Shown piece after piece: positions 45,631 to 57,201 of a DNA stretch of 64,000 nt. A model generated the notes under the pieces. It did no database searches and was not told the DNA's origin. It saw nothing but the letters and a program-made list of their open reading frames with translations. A program made the translations under genes and the position numbers. The DNA is from Helianthus annuus (taxonomy: Eukaryota > Streptophyta > Magnoliopsida > Asterales > Asteraceae), in contig NC_035436.2 of assembly GCF_002127325.2 (NCBI RefSeq), forward strand, positions 106,043,591 through 106,107,590, read 5' to 3'. Positions within the stretch are counted from its first letter, which is position 1. Each line of letters begins with the position of its first letter.

Positions 45631-46671
45631 TGCCTTGGTTGTTGTTGTTGTTGCGATTCTGGTTTTGGTTTAACTGGGGACAATCACACTTGAAATGCCC
45701 TTCATCCCCACACTGAAAACATCCCCTGTTGCCCCGTTGTTGCTGCTGCTGATGCTGGTTCTGTGGAGCTGGTGGTGGGTATTGTTGATTCTGATTCGCA
45801 GGCCATGGACGCCTACAGTCTTTGGCCTCGTGACCCATCTTGAGACACCTTTGGCAACGACCCTTGTTGCACTGGCCGCTGTGATGCCTGTTACAGTTGT
45901 GACACTTGGGGTGAAATCCCTGATACCTTTTCTGCCTATGACCACCAGAAGATTGCTGACTAGGACTCTGGTGATGATCAATCTTCTGCTGTTGAGCCTG
46001 AGACTGAACTGTTGCTGAACCTTTACTGGAATCCCCATCCCACTTTCTTTTGTTGTCACTGGGAGTAGCAGAAGTAGTGACAGCAGTAGTAGTAGCACAG
46101 ATGCGTTTTGGCAGCCTGTTCTGATCCACTGCCTAATCTGTGAGACGATGAGCGAGGCGTTGAATAGCCTGGATGTTGTCAAGATTAGCCGATGTCACAT
46201 GGCTCTGTATCTATGGCGCTAATCCCTTGAGGTACAACTCAATGCGCTTGATTGGAGGGTCCACCATAGTTGGACATAGCATGGCCAGCTCGTTCGACCG
46301 TTTAGTGTAAGCTTCGATCTCTGACCCAACCATTTTCAGATGATACAACTCGTCTTCCAACTTATGAATATCTTCCCGTGTGCAGTATTCACGTTTAATC
46401 AGTTCCTTGAAGTCATTCCAAGGGGTGGTGTTAGCAGCTGCCAACCCTAAAATCTGAACTTGCGCGTTCCACCAAGTTAGCGCAATTCCTTCCAACGTGC
46501 CAGTGGCGTACTTCACCATGCGATCCTCAGGGCATTCACACATTTCGAATACCGACTCTAACTTCTCAAACCAATGGAGGAGTCCCACTGCCCCCTCGGT
46601 GCCACTGAATGTGCCTGGACGACAGTCCATGAAGTTCTTGAAAGTGCACACAGGCTGATGAGCGTGTTGAC
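45539..46671 (-). pseudogene. E6 gag exon 2
   Basis: It encodes [43 protein letters not shown], then CHNCNRHHSGQC, CQRCLKMGHEAKDC and CFQCGDEGHFKCDC (CCHC knuckle), ending in an Asn/Gly-rich tract. Two stops (near 46214 and 46136) and a frameshift near 45550 disable it. The exon start follows the intron acceptor CACATTAG. Confidence 0.85.
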
Positions 46672-46856
46672 CTAATGTGTATGAACAAATCGAGGTTAAA
46701 CATAAGAGTTGTTTAGGAACGTAGGATCTAAAGATCCTAGAATGAGTTACGACTGCAGGGTATACCTCCTGCGTTTGCAGCTGCAAGTGCCGCAGCAACT
46801 TGTTCATTGATAAGAGCCGTCAACTGGGCTTGAGTCAAATTGATACGTCCGGCCAT
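46672..46856 (-). other. E6 gag exon 1 (46856-46766) and phase-1 intron (46765-46672)
   Basis: Exon 1 begins MAGRINLTQAQLTALINEQ without a stop. The intron runs GTATACCC to CACATTAG, 94 nt. The split Gly codon matches E3. Confidence 0.65.
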
Positions 46857-47099
46857 TGATCTTCACATCAAAGGCAGCATAAGTGAGAAAAGTTCGTGAA
46901 TAGTTCGATGACAGAAGAGTGTAAGCACATAGGTGTTCTCAAGCAATAACAAGTAATGAGCAGTGTAATCTAAGCATACTACGAGCAAAGTTCTATGCAA
47001 TTCTAGCAAGTAGGCAATAAATATAGACCTTATTACCTAGGATGTTGAGTCTTGCACGTGGAGCGAAGCGTCGTTGTGGATCGTTGAGAGCACTGTTCT

Positions 47100-47175
47100 G
47101 GTTATAGTCTAGTTTTAATAAAAACGTTTTCCCATATTAAAACCAAGTTCTCTATAACCAATGGCTCTGATACCA
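47100..47175 (-). promoter_or_regulatory. E6 primer binding site and stem-loop
   Basis: The plus-strand GGCTCTGATACCA (47163-47175) matches initiator tRNA-Met exactly. GGTTATAG (47100-47107) pairs with CTATAACC (47152-47159), with an inner GTTTTAAT/ATTAAAAC pair. The leader 46857-47099 holds no gene. Confidence 0.85.
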
Positions 47176-47178
47176 ATC

Positions 47179-50100
47179 TGTCACACCCCCAAAATCCACC
47201 TGCGGAATATCACCGCCTGGGCGCGTGACTGACCAGGATCAAGCCACCAATCATATCGAACACAGCATTTAATAATAAAAGTAGATAATGTAATTCATCA
47301 CGACATGATTGATGTTCAAAACCAAACTTTGTATAAGTAGCGGAAGCATGTAAGTAAACCCAACATAATAATAATGTATGAAATGTCATAAGTGTTTAAT
47401 TAAGCATTCAAGATCCATGCTCCACAACGACCTGCTCCTCCCTGTGCAAGCTCCATGTTCCTAACGACCTGCAAGGCATGCAGCAGAGAGTCAACAACTA
47501 GTTAAGCGAGTTCACAGAAAGTAAGTTCGTAACAGTAATACGTATGTTCATTTGGTGGGGGCTTCCCACATATGCATGTACTAATAGCGAGGGTTTCCCG
47601 TAATTATATATTTATTTCCAGTGGGGGATTCCCACGTTTAACCTTTCTACTGGGGGCTTCCCACGTTTATACTTACTAGACTATTGGCGACCATGTGTTC
47701 TTCTTAATCCGAGAACAGGAATACGTACAAGGACACGTAGGATTTACATGAGTGCCCTTCCCCGAGGACAGTGGTACGTGTGGGGTTTACGTAGGATTTA
47801 CGTAAGTGTCCTTCCGACCCGTAAGACAGTAGTAGGTATTAGTTTACGTAGGTTTTACGTAAGTGTCCTCCCGACCCGGGAGACAATGGTAGATACTAGT
47901 TTACGTAGGATTTACGTAAGTGTCCTGACTAACCTGAGGACGATGGTCTATAGTCTAGCAATAGTGTAAGTACGAGTAATTATCCAATTCAAATCTTCTA
48001 ACCCAATTCCCACCCGGGAATCCCATGCCTTGGCTGTGTGAACTCACCTTGGTTTGCTCGGTATGCTCAAAGGGTTACACGTTCACAATTAATCAGTCAC
48101 GACTTATCGTAAGCACGTGTATATGATCAGTTTAAGTTCGTATGTCCTCTATGCCATGAAGTGTGTGTTTAAACAGTTATCACATATCACGTATGTAGTT
48201 TAATCAAAATCGCACCACTTATGCTTGACATGATTTACAGGCAATTAACATATTTCATACAATCAATGCACTTAACGGAGCTCGTACACTAGAAATGCTA
48301 CATGTATTAATACTAACTCATAAACCGTGGCAAACAGATTGTGAATAGCCGACAATTATCAACTTTCAATACATTGATTAGACTAACTGCAAAATGATCA
48401 GACCACATGGGTTGGACCATACATTGTTCATGTAAATTCGGACACAAGATATCAAAGCTCGGACATAAGCAAATCACTTAAAAGTTCGGACAAGGTATCT
48501 CACCTAAAAGTCGGATCCTTAATAACATTAAAAAAAGTTCAGATTCCCTTAGTACCATAAAAGTCGGATAGCCCTTGTGTCCTTATGAAATTCGGATTAC
48601 ATGTAGGGTGTCAAGAACTCGGACCACCCATCTATTAAAAGTCGGACCTTTGGTGAGTGTTATAAAAACTCGGACAACATGGGTGGGGGGGTTTAAAAGT
48701 CGGACATGGGGGTGGGCTCATGAAACTCGGACAATAAGGGGTGGGGGTTAAAGCTCGGACACCCCTTCCCCACATGCAAAACTCGGACGAGATGGTCTTG
48801 GGTTAAAAAGTCGGACCCTTTGCATCTTATAAAAATTGTTACACAAACTACAACAACCCTAATCATGCGTCTATCAGTTATATTGGCTGCAAACATCATG
48901 TGTTCAATCAGATCTACACATTCAAATCCTCAATCATAGCCGACAACTAACTAACATGTACTGCTACTAGTGGACCGATTCATCACACTAAGTCATTATC
49001 AATGCAATCTGAATCATCACCTATGTGTCATGTATACATCATCAATCACATAAGAAGTCACATGGCTGACTATTAAAAATCTCATGGCCAACAACTTGGT
49101 AACCACCTCCAAATGTTATTGGACCAAATCATTTAGTGGGTTTGTACATTATACAACACATACATAAGATTAACCTGCCTATGCACTGAAGACAAAACTA
49201 GCCGCCCACAACATGATTGAACCGAATATTTGCAAGCACTCCTTTAATTGGACCTCTTTGATCTTTCACATGCAGTCAAACTAATTGATTGAGATATGGG
49301 CCGAACAATCCATTAACGTAGATATGTTTTAAGTGTCTTGCGCCGATTAATATGATAAAGTCACATGGGCTGATGTTATCAAAATACATCACATAAACTA
49401 CTGACAATTCATATGCAAGTCTACACATCCAAATCAAATGGCCGAAACACTATTTTACTACTAATATGTAATTGGACCTCAACTTGTATGGCAGAAAACA
49501 ATCAAGATGTAAACTTGTATGGCCGACACACTATTTGAATTAATGACTGACAATGAGATAGGCTGACACCAATCACATCCATTCACTATCACACATATAT
49601 GTTATCACACAAATATGAAAATTAATCAGTGAGAACTACTAACCGAAACCTGATTGATCAAGATGCAAACTCGAACAGGGGGGGGGTCTGCTATGCCGCC
49701 GCACACACACAAGTGAGGAATAGGGTTTGTTTTGGTTTTGCATTCCTAATCCTTTACGTACAAGTAATTATATGGTTAAAGGACTTGGGCCGGTTACAAG
49801 GGCAAGTCAAACTGTGATTCTTAGGGCCGAGACTAGACAACCATGCAGTTCAATATTTAGGCCATGTCCAAAGGTTTAATTATTGGTGTTCAATGTGGTG
49901 TTTGGGCCGAGTTCGACTAATTTTGCCGATCGGTTTCAAGATCAAATAAACACACACACATATAATACATACACACTTAATAAACACCACATGTAACATA
50001 CCAACCACAATACGATTTAACATATTACAACGTGTACAATTGTGAAACAACAAGTTGTGTAAACAAACAATTAACGTGCAATTAATGCGAAATAGGAATC

Positions 50101-50222
50101 TTGGAAATTCGAGTTATCACATTATCCCCAACTTGAAAGAAATTTCATCCCGAAATTTAGCATACGTTTACTGAGGAAGCTAGGTAGGTTGTATCGTTTA
50201 CTGGTTTTCCTGGGGTGTCACA
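47179..50222 (-). repeat. E6 5' LTR (3044 bp)
   Basis: Equal in length to the 3' LTR, with single-base indels that balance. It contains the leader intron (48047-47469), hairpin arrays, the TCGGAC array and the module at its right end. The right flank is TATAA, then E5 gag. Confidence 0.95.
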
Positions 50223-50645
50223 TATAATATGAAAATGACGGGGTCTTAAATTGAGGCATACACGAAGAGGTCAAACGAGCTGGCCATATTGTGTCCTACT
50301 ATGGTGGACCCTCCCATCAAACGTATTGAGCTGTACCTCAAGGGTCTTGTACCAGAAATTCAGAGTCACGTGACTTCAGCTAAGCTGGGCACCATTCAGC
50401 AAGTTATACGACTAGCTCATCGTCTCACTGACCAAGCAGTGGAGCAAAACAGGCTACCCAAACGTATCAATGCCACAGCTACTCCTGATACTCCTGGCGA
50501 CAATAAGCGAAAATGGGATAGAAATTCGAGCAAAGGCTCTACCTCTGTTCAGTCTCAGTCTCAGCAACGAAGGACTGAGGACCATAAGAGCCCTAGTCAG
50601 CAGCCTTCTGGAAATCCAGGGTAGGGTGGATACAAGGGGAATCAT
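50223..50645 (+). pseudogene. E5 gag, continuation after E6
   Basis: From the second TATAA copy the frame resumes with MKMTGS, a [39 protein letters not shown] and the Lys/Ser/Gln-rich region, with a second stop after SGNPG. It is cut at GGYKGNH, before the zinc knuckles, by a new LTR at 50646. It fits exactly to the part ending at 39759. Confidence 0.9.
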
Positions 50646-50767
50646 GTCACACCCCGAAATTATCAGAGCTAGCGTGATTGGACTGGTATCTTCATTGCAC
50701 AGCGGAAGCAAACAATCTAAGTCTTTTAGAATGCGAACGCCACTAAGTACTCGTATCTCCAATGGTT
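50646..50767 (-). repeat. short LTR end inserted in E5 gag
   Basis: It starts TGTCACACCCCG and is followed after 122 bp by another LTR start at 50768. It is the outer end of an LTR that was itself hit by E7. Its remainder is not in the window. Confidence 0.55.
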
Positions 50768-51001
50768 TGTCACACCCCGACCACGTAAAACAACAAAACG
50801 TGGCGGAAACGTCGGGGAGTGTTGTAACAGAATCATTGTTTCACAACCATGGATCAAATAGTTTTGTTTTATTGAATTATTGAACTCATTGTTTTAGAAC
50901 AATTCAGATAAATACAAATAATTGCTTCTCAGTTTTAAAGTCGCTAAGGCACAAGTCCATCCTATGTGTAGCATGCATCAATAATCATCACTTAGCAGTA
51001 C

Positions 51002-52053
51002 CTGAAACATATATGAAAATAGGTACGTCAGCATAAAAATGCTTGTGAGTAACATAGGATTTTATGTATTAGATTCATGGCTTTGGATAATGGAGCCAAA
51101 AAGGTTTTATGCTTTCAAAATAGCCATGAATCTAATATAAAAGTTTTTGTTTCTGAAAACGTGTCGTTTTGGAAAAGGGTTTATAGTATAGACAAAAATA
51201 TACTTTGATTTTGAAAAGTATGTATAAATAGTATAACAAAGTATGCTTTAGTTTTAAAATAGTTAAATGGATAGTATATCAAAATATACTTTAGTAATTA
51301 AAATAATAGATTTGATAGTATATCTCATGTATACTTTTGGTTTAAGGATAAAAGTATCGGTATTATATCAAATTATACTTTGGTTTGAAAATAGCATATC
51401 AACTATGCTTTGGTTTAAAAATAGCATATCAACTATGCTTTGGTCGTATATCAAATTATACTTTAGTTTATGAAATAACAAAGTCGGTAGTATATCAAAC
51501 TATACTTTGGTAAACAGTAGCATATCAAACTATGCTTTGGTTTAAAAATAACAAAGTAGTATGTTAAACATATGTTGGATTTTGTACTTAGTATATCAAA
51601 ATATACTTTGGTAGATCACATTTGAGAGCACATCAAACTGTACTTTTGTAGTATATCAACATATACAAAGAAAGTGTGATTTGGTATTCATTCAAGCCTT
51701 AGTGTATCAAACTACACTTTGGAGACTATAGAAATACCACAAAGGCAATTTCTATTTGGTTAAAATTTGGTTTCTGACATTCCATACAACAGGAATGGGG
51801 TGTCTAGTCCTATAGCGTTATATCATACTACCAATCAGCTGGGTGAATGTATAAAAATAGGTACAATCCAACAATTAGTTTTATAAGTTTTGGAAAATCA
51901 GTGTTTAAACCATAGGTAATTGTTTAATTTGTCAAAAGAATGTGTACTAAACATGTGTAATCATATAGTTTAAAATCATGAAAATAACAAATAGGCATAT
52001 ATGTTTCACCCCAAAACATTTGAAAGCAGTAAAAGAGGGGACTATGTACTCAC
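51002..52053 (-). other. putative LTR leader intron, E7 (1052 nt)
   Basis: Sense donor GCAATCTCAG|GTGAGTACATAG and acceptor TATGTTTCAG|GTACTGC, both strong matches. Most of the interval is the hairpin array. Confidence 0.55.
51185..51725 (-). repeat. E7 LTR hairpin array, about 15 units
   Basis: Units follow AGNNTA-tcaaa-TANNCT plus a ttgg-type tail, every ~25-45 bases. Arms seen are AGTATA/TATACT, AGCATA/TATGCT and AGTGTA/TACACT, so the variable pair stays complementary. A few units are degenerate. Confidence 0.85.
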
Positions 52054-53116
52054 CTGAGATTGCGAGTATCCTTGATTAAGTGTCCTAACAAAGCTCGGGA
52101 AATCAAGGAATCTAGTGGCACCTAGTATGGAATCACTATGTCAAACAATCGGTTCCTATATCGGCAGATAGGATAGAATGAGGTTCTATAAATTAAATGA
52201 GTAATTGAACTCATGTGGTATGATTTAATAGTCCCAACATTCTGATTTGGAAGTCTACCTAAGTGCTTTTGACCCGTTTCGACCCATTATGGTAACATAA
52301 GCCACTATAATGCGTTGTTTGCGTAAAACTATGATCGGATGGTTAATTATACGCTATGTCAAGTCTTACATGCCCAATTATCCCTAAACATGTTACTAAA
52401 TCAGTTTACATGTCAAAAATATGTTCACATAGTCAAAATACGAATTTTAGCTTCAAAATGGCATTTTGGTGATTTCCTATGGGCATACAAGCTAACTAGC
52501 ATACGACTAACCAATCTTATGTGATCATAAGGTATAACCTCAGTGGTTATTTCCTATGCAATTATGATCACTAACTAAGCTTGGTCGGATCCTAAAGATC
52601 GACCAAACGGGTCGGGTTCGAAAGTGTATGCGGTTGTTTAGACCGCTTAACTTACGACCCTAAACAAGCACTAACTAATAGTGACAAGTTAAACATGTCA
52701 AAACATGTTTAACCTACTGATTTGGTATCAAAACAAAGTGTTTTGATACCTAAAACTAGTTCCGTTGCAAAATGTGTGCTAAAACGCATTTTGACCGAAA
52801 CTTTGACTCGTCACTACACCTAGTTAATGTGGTAATCAGCGGGTATAATCACTAAGGATTATAACCAACATGATTACAATCACGTTGCAAAGTTCAACCG
52901 AACTTTGCGTTGACCATTGATTGGTCAAACTGAAAGTCAAACATTGTTTGACTTTTTAAACTAGTAAGCAATAAAAAAATGAAAGAATGCTCACTAAGGG
53001 TCCTTGCTATCTTTTCTACAAAGAAGACAAAGTCCCAAATGCTTGAGAGAGCTCCCAAGTCAGATGTAGAGAAGAGAAATGAGAGGAATGAGCAAATAAT
53101 GAGGAGGTTTGGTATG

Positions 53117-53126
53117 CTATTTATAG
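53117..53126 (-). promoter_or_regulatory. E7 LTR TATA box
   Basis: CTATAAATAG in sense, upstream of a CT-rich leader in the minus direction. Confidence 0.55.
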
Positions 53127-53161
53127 TTGTAGTGAGTTAACAAGATCATCACAAGTGTTTG

Positions 53162-53626
53162 TGTAGGATCGTTATTAGACCCAAATGAGTCAATCAGAAG
53201 AGTCTTTTATCCGAATCAAAGGCGGAATCAATGAAACAGACGCTCAAAGTAATTATAATGCCTCTTGTATTGATTTAACACTGATTACAACCTGAGAACA
53301 ATTTGGCAGCACTTCGTTACATGATCCTGATTCCGTGTCAAATGAAAACGAAACAATGCACTATTTATAGTAGGGGTGATTTCGCTCCTAATGATCAAAT
53401 GTCATTTGGGGCGAAATCAGAACCTTCTGATTTCGCTCCAAATGACCTTTGTTCATTTCGAGCGGAATCATAAGCTCTTGATTTCGCTCCAAATGGTCTT
53501 GGACCATTTCGAGCGGAATCAGCACCTAATCTACTAATTTCTGTTTCTTGATCCTCGTGCACTGGTTATCCTAACCTATCCTATTACATGATACAAGACG
53601 AATTCAATAGACGTAATGCACTAACA
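53162..53626 (-). repeat. E8 3' LTR (465 bp)
   Basis: TGTAGG...CTAACA. It contains a minus-strand TATA box CTATAAATAG (53361-53370) and three long hairpins at 53377-53521 on the U3 side. Confidence 0.95.
53377..53521 (-). promoter_or_regulatory. three motif hairpins beside the E8 TATA box
   Basis: Arms 53377-53394/53402-53419, 53428-53445/53453-53470 and 53479-53496/53504-53521 are 18-nt imperfect inverted copies built from TGATTTCGCTC, with 6-7 nt loops. The same set is at 61239-61383 in the other LTR. Confidence 0.85.
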
Positions 53627-53640
53627 GACTCCCCCTCGGA
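53627..53640 (-). promoter_or_regulatory. E8 polypurine tract
   Basis: TCCGAGGGGGAGTC in sense directly precedes the LTR. Similar purine runs occur at 53831-53840, 53921-53930 and 56127-56134. Confidence 0.8.
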
Positions 53641-54360
53641 TATAGACGAAGTCTTCAGTGTCTAGTCTTTATCATGACACCTCTTCAGTCTTGATCATTT
53701 TGCCTTCTCGTTCAGATTGTAACATTAAAAACATCTTTCAGTCTTTCTTCTCTTGATCAGCTTCACACTTTTGACTTTTATATCAGGATCTCATCACTGA
53801 CTCTATCATCAACAGCTTCATCATCATTAAGCTCCCCCTTTCGTCAAGCTTCCGTGCTTTTAGGGATCGACACCTGGCTTTCCAGCTACAAGCTCTTCCT
53901 AGCTTCAAGCTTGTCTTCAGACTCCCCCTTAGACTCTGCTCTTGGGATCGTAGTCTGGACTTTTCCTGCAATTACTCATACAACTTATAAGTAACAACAT
54001 TTTAAACATTCAGTTTTCCAGAAATCGTAATCTGGCAATTCAAACTTTCTAAACCACTTCTCATGAAATTGGAAGTTTCATCGAAACGTATCGGAAACTA
54101 GCCCTACAACAATTTTAAGCGTCCAAATCCCCCACAGTTAATCATCCAAGTCCAAACTAATGACCTTGGAGATATCACAAACTGTTTTTGATTTTAGATA
54201 AAAAATTCAAGTTTCAAATTAATGAACTTGTCTTATTTACAGAAACACAATCAGCTTACTTAGATTTTGAAACTTAGCTCTCGAACATCGGTTTGTCGAA
54301 AATAAAGCAGAAATCAAAATCTTTTTGTATTTTCTGAAAATATAAAGCAGTAAAGAAATA
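53641..54360 (-). other. E8 3' untranslated region, first part
   Basis: A CT-rich segment with repeated cttcagtct-like words and extra purine-run motifs. No convincing ORF. Confidence 0.6.
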
Positions 54361-56121
54361 TGTACAAACATATTTACATACTATGTTTTTGTTTGAGTAT
54401 GTGTCAGAGGATCATATCAGTTTTTGACAAATTACAAGTACCGTTGAGCTTAGTTACACATTAAGAATTAAACAATTCACTTAGATTGTCGATATACTGA
54501 TCCACTTAAATTTTTACACAAATTTGAACTAATTCAGGATACGATTTCAGTATTTTAAGAACTTAAACTTATTCATGTGTCCCACCTCTTGAATATACTC
54601 CCGTATCCAGAATCCCAATATTCAGTCTTACATGTGAGTATACCACAGATGATATCTGCAAGGGGTTAAATGCAAGGGCCGTGAGAGCTCAGGTCGATAC
54701 TTCCGTATACGCAGAGAGATGACGGCTTCGACTTTTCGGTGTGTCCCCTTTAGAGGATCTTTTGTTTAAACAGCACTGATTATCAATTTTATTGTTTAAT
54801 CGAGTTGTTGAGGGCGATGCTATGTTTCAAGCATTTGCAGAAAGTATTATTCGGGGACTAGGTCAGAACTTCCATTTAGAAGAAGTCTCGGAATAACACC
54901 CAAGATATCACCGAGTATAAAGACCTAGTATTTCAGAAAGAGGGACCTTTCAAACGAGATTTCAAGGGTTACCTATATATCCAAGTAGTGTTCCCCACGA
55001 AATAAGCAACTGTTTGAATTTAGGTTTATATCCCGAAAAAGTTTACTAAATGTATAAAAACCTATCGGCATATCATCAGTGAGACTGTTTAACACTATTT
55101 AATCATTACATTTCTTTAGCATACTGTAACTGTCTACTGATGTACTATCATTTCCTTTTTTTACGCAAAACTCAAATTTTTGAATTTTATCATGTTTTTT
55201 ACTTTTTCAAATTTTCTAATGTTTTTGGATTTTCTGACAATATGTACAAACATATTTACATACTATGTTTTTGTTTGAGTATGTGTCAGAGGATCATATC
55301 AGTTTTTGACAAGTTACAAGTACCGTTGAGCTTAGTTACACATTAAGAATTAAACAATTCACTTAGATTGTCGATATACTGATCCACTTAAATTTTTACA
55401 CAAATTTCAACTGATTCAGGATACGATTTAAGTATTTTAAGAACTTAAACTTATTCATGTGTCCCACCTCTTGAATATACTCCCGTATCTAGAATCCCAA
55501 TATTCAGTCTTACAGGTGAGTATACCACAGATGATATCTATAAGGGGTTAAATGCGAGGGCCGTGAGAGCTCAGGTCGATACTTCCGTATACGCAGAGAT
55601 ATGACGGCTTCGACTTTTTTTTGTGTCCCCTTTAGAGGATCTTTTGCTTCAACAGCACTGATTATCAATTTTATTATTTAATCGAGTTGCGGAGGGCGAT
55701 GCTATGTTTCAAGCATTTGCAGAAAGTATTATTCGGGGACTAGGTCAGAACTTCCATTCAGCAGAAGTCTCGGAATAATACCCCAGATATCACTGAGTAT
55801 AAAGACCTAGTATTTCAGAAAGAGGGACCTTTCAAACGAGATTTCAGGGGTTACCTATATATCCAAGTAGTGTTCCCCACGAAATAAGCAAGTGTTTGAA
55901 TTTAGGTTTATATCCCGAAAAAGTTTACTAAATGTATAAAAACCTATCGGCATATCATCAGTGAGACTGTTTAACACTATTTAATCATTACATTTCTTTA
56001 GCATACTGTAACTGTCTACTGATGTACTATCATTTCCTTTTTTACGCAAAACTCAAATTTTTGAATTTTATCATGTTTTTGACTTTTTCAAATTTTCTAA
56101 TGTTTTTGGATTTTCTGACAA
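54361..56121 (-). repeat. 882-bp tandem duplication in E8 3' region
   Basis: 54361-55242 and 55243 to about 56121 are near-identical direct copies starting tgtacaaacatatttac. Each contains the same non-coding block (ggccgtgagagctcagg, agagggacctttcaaacg). The differences are single bases and short indels. No ORF is shared. Confidence 0.9.
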
Positions 56122-56572
56122 TTTTTCTCCCCCTAAAATGCTAAATCATTAAAAATTTGACAACCCGATACTGATAGTTTTGTCTCGCCATCCATTTTCT
56201 GCTTCTCGTGTACTGAATTACAAAAAATATACAATATAGTACTAATTACCCCCATGATTTACAACCCATTGATTTTCGACAATTTGAAAACCGTTTTTCA
56301 ATCTTGTGAAAGTAATCATGTTTGTTCAGCCGTGAGGGTTTCGGCGTATTCAAGCAACATATATGCAAAACAAAAATTAAAAACAAACATATTTCTTTTT
56401 ATTATTTTAGGGTTTTGAAAATATTGTTTATTTATGTACAGAAAACAATCAAACTAAACTCCCTGTTCAACCAAACTAGGGTTTAGCAACCTCTTTCTGT
56501 GTCAGGCTGCCCCAACTTCCATTCTTACAATCTTCAGCTTTGTTGAGCACCTGCACATTCAAACATTATCAA

Positions 56573-57004
56573 TTATTTGAACAATTTAGCCCAGGTCTGT
56601 TGGACCTTAGGCATTTCAACACAATAATTTTCATTCAATTTTGGAAACTCTTTATTTAAAATTTTTTCAACTTTGACTTCAACTTTCTCATCTTTTACCG
56701 ACGTCACTTGTTTCTTAGCACTCCACATTTGACCTTTCGGAGTACCTCTTTTGTAAAAATGTGTCTCTTTTTGAATCTTTTGATTTTGAACAACATTTTT
56801 AGGTTTCCAAAACTCTTGAGGTTTTGTCATATCAACAGATGTTTTCCAACTTTGTGTTGTTCTCAATCTGGGTGTGTGAACATTCCAGGTTTGTTTTGAA
56901 ACGAATCTGTTCGGGTTTGATTTCCAAGTTTGATTTAAAGCAAACTTGTTTGTGTTGTGCCTCCAAGTTTGTTTTGAATCAAATCTGGTTGACCTTAGTT
57001 TCAC
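56573..57004 (-). pseudogene. E8 gag C-terminal basic region with W repeats
   Basis: A 143-codon frame with a repeated [RK]F-x-x-[NK]-Q-T-W pattern (SKQTW, LNQTW, SKQTW, TTQSW), then Lys-rich sequence ending MPKVQQTWAKLFK. It follows the second zinc knuckle (57050-57091, CFKCDKIGHVARKC) in a shifted frame. The family of this tail is unknown to me. Basic Trp/Gln repeats next to a knuckle suggest nucleic-acid binding, but that is inference. Confidence 0.6.
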
Positions 57005-57201
57005 ACCCTCAGATTTCTGTTTTTCAACATCAACAGGCCTTGGATTTGGACACTTTCGTGCAACATGTCCAATTTTATCACATTTAAAACATATTTCTTT
57101 GAAACATCCTTGGCCTGTTGTTGTTTCTTTTTCTTAGCATCAAACTCTTCATTAGACTGTTGTCCAAATTTGAGTTTTTCCTCTTCTTTCAAACTTTTCC
57201 C
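57005..57201 (-). pseudogene. E8 gag second CCHC knuckle region
   Basis: The sense sequence 57091-57050 gives C-x2-C-x4-H-x4-C (CFKCDKIGHVARKC). The surrounding frame is Lys/Gln-rich with frameshifts on both sides. Confidence 0.75.

Larger units (their letters stand above)
39760..50222 (-). mobile_element. E6: complete-ended Tekay-like element, young but defective
   Basis: LTRs 39760-42803 and 47179-50222 are both 3044 bp and are flanked by the target duplication TATAA (39755-39759 and 50223-50227). By eye they differ at about 45-50 positions (about 1.5%). The order on the minus strand is primer site, gag with intron, protease, truncated RT, RNase H, integrase, chromodomain-like end. A deletion removes the RT palm, and gag and pol carry stops and frameshifts. 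It sits in E5 gag. Confidence 0.95.
50768..53161 (-). repeat. E7 LTR (left part), minus orientation
   Basis: It starts TGTCACACCCCGACC. It contains a putative 1052-nt leader intron, a long hairpin array, a CT-rich leader complement near 53000-53090 and a TATA box. E8 interrupts it; the right part is 61489-62133. No primer site or coding part of this element is present, so it may be a solo or broken LTR. Confidence 0.7.
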
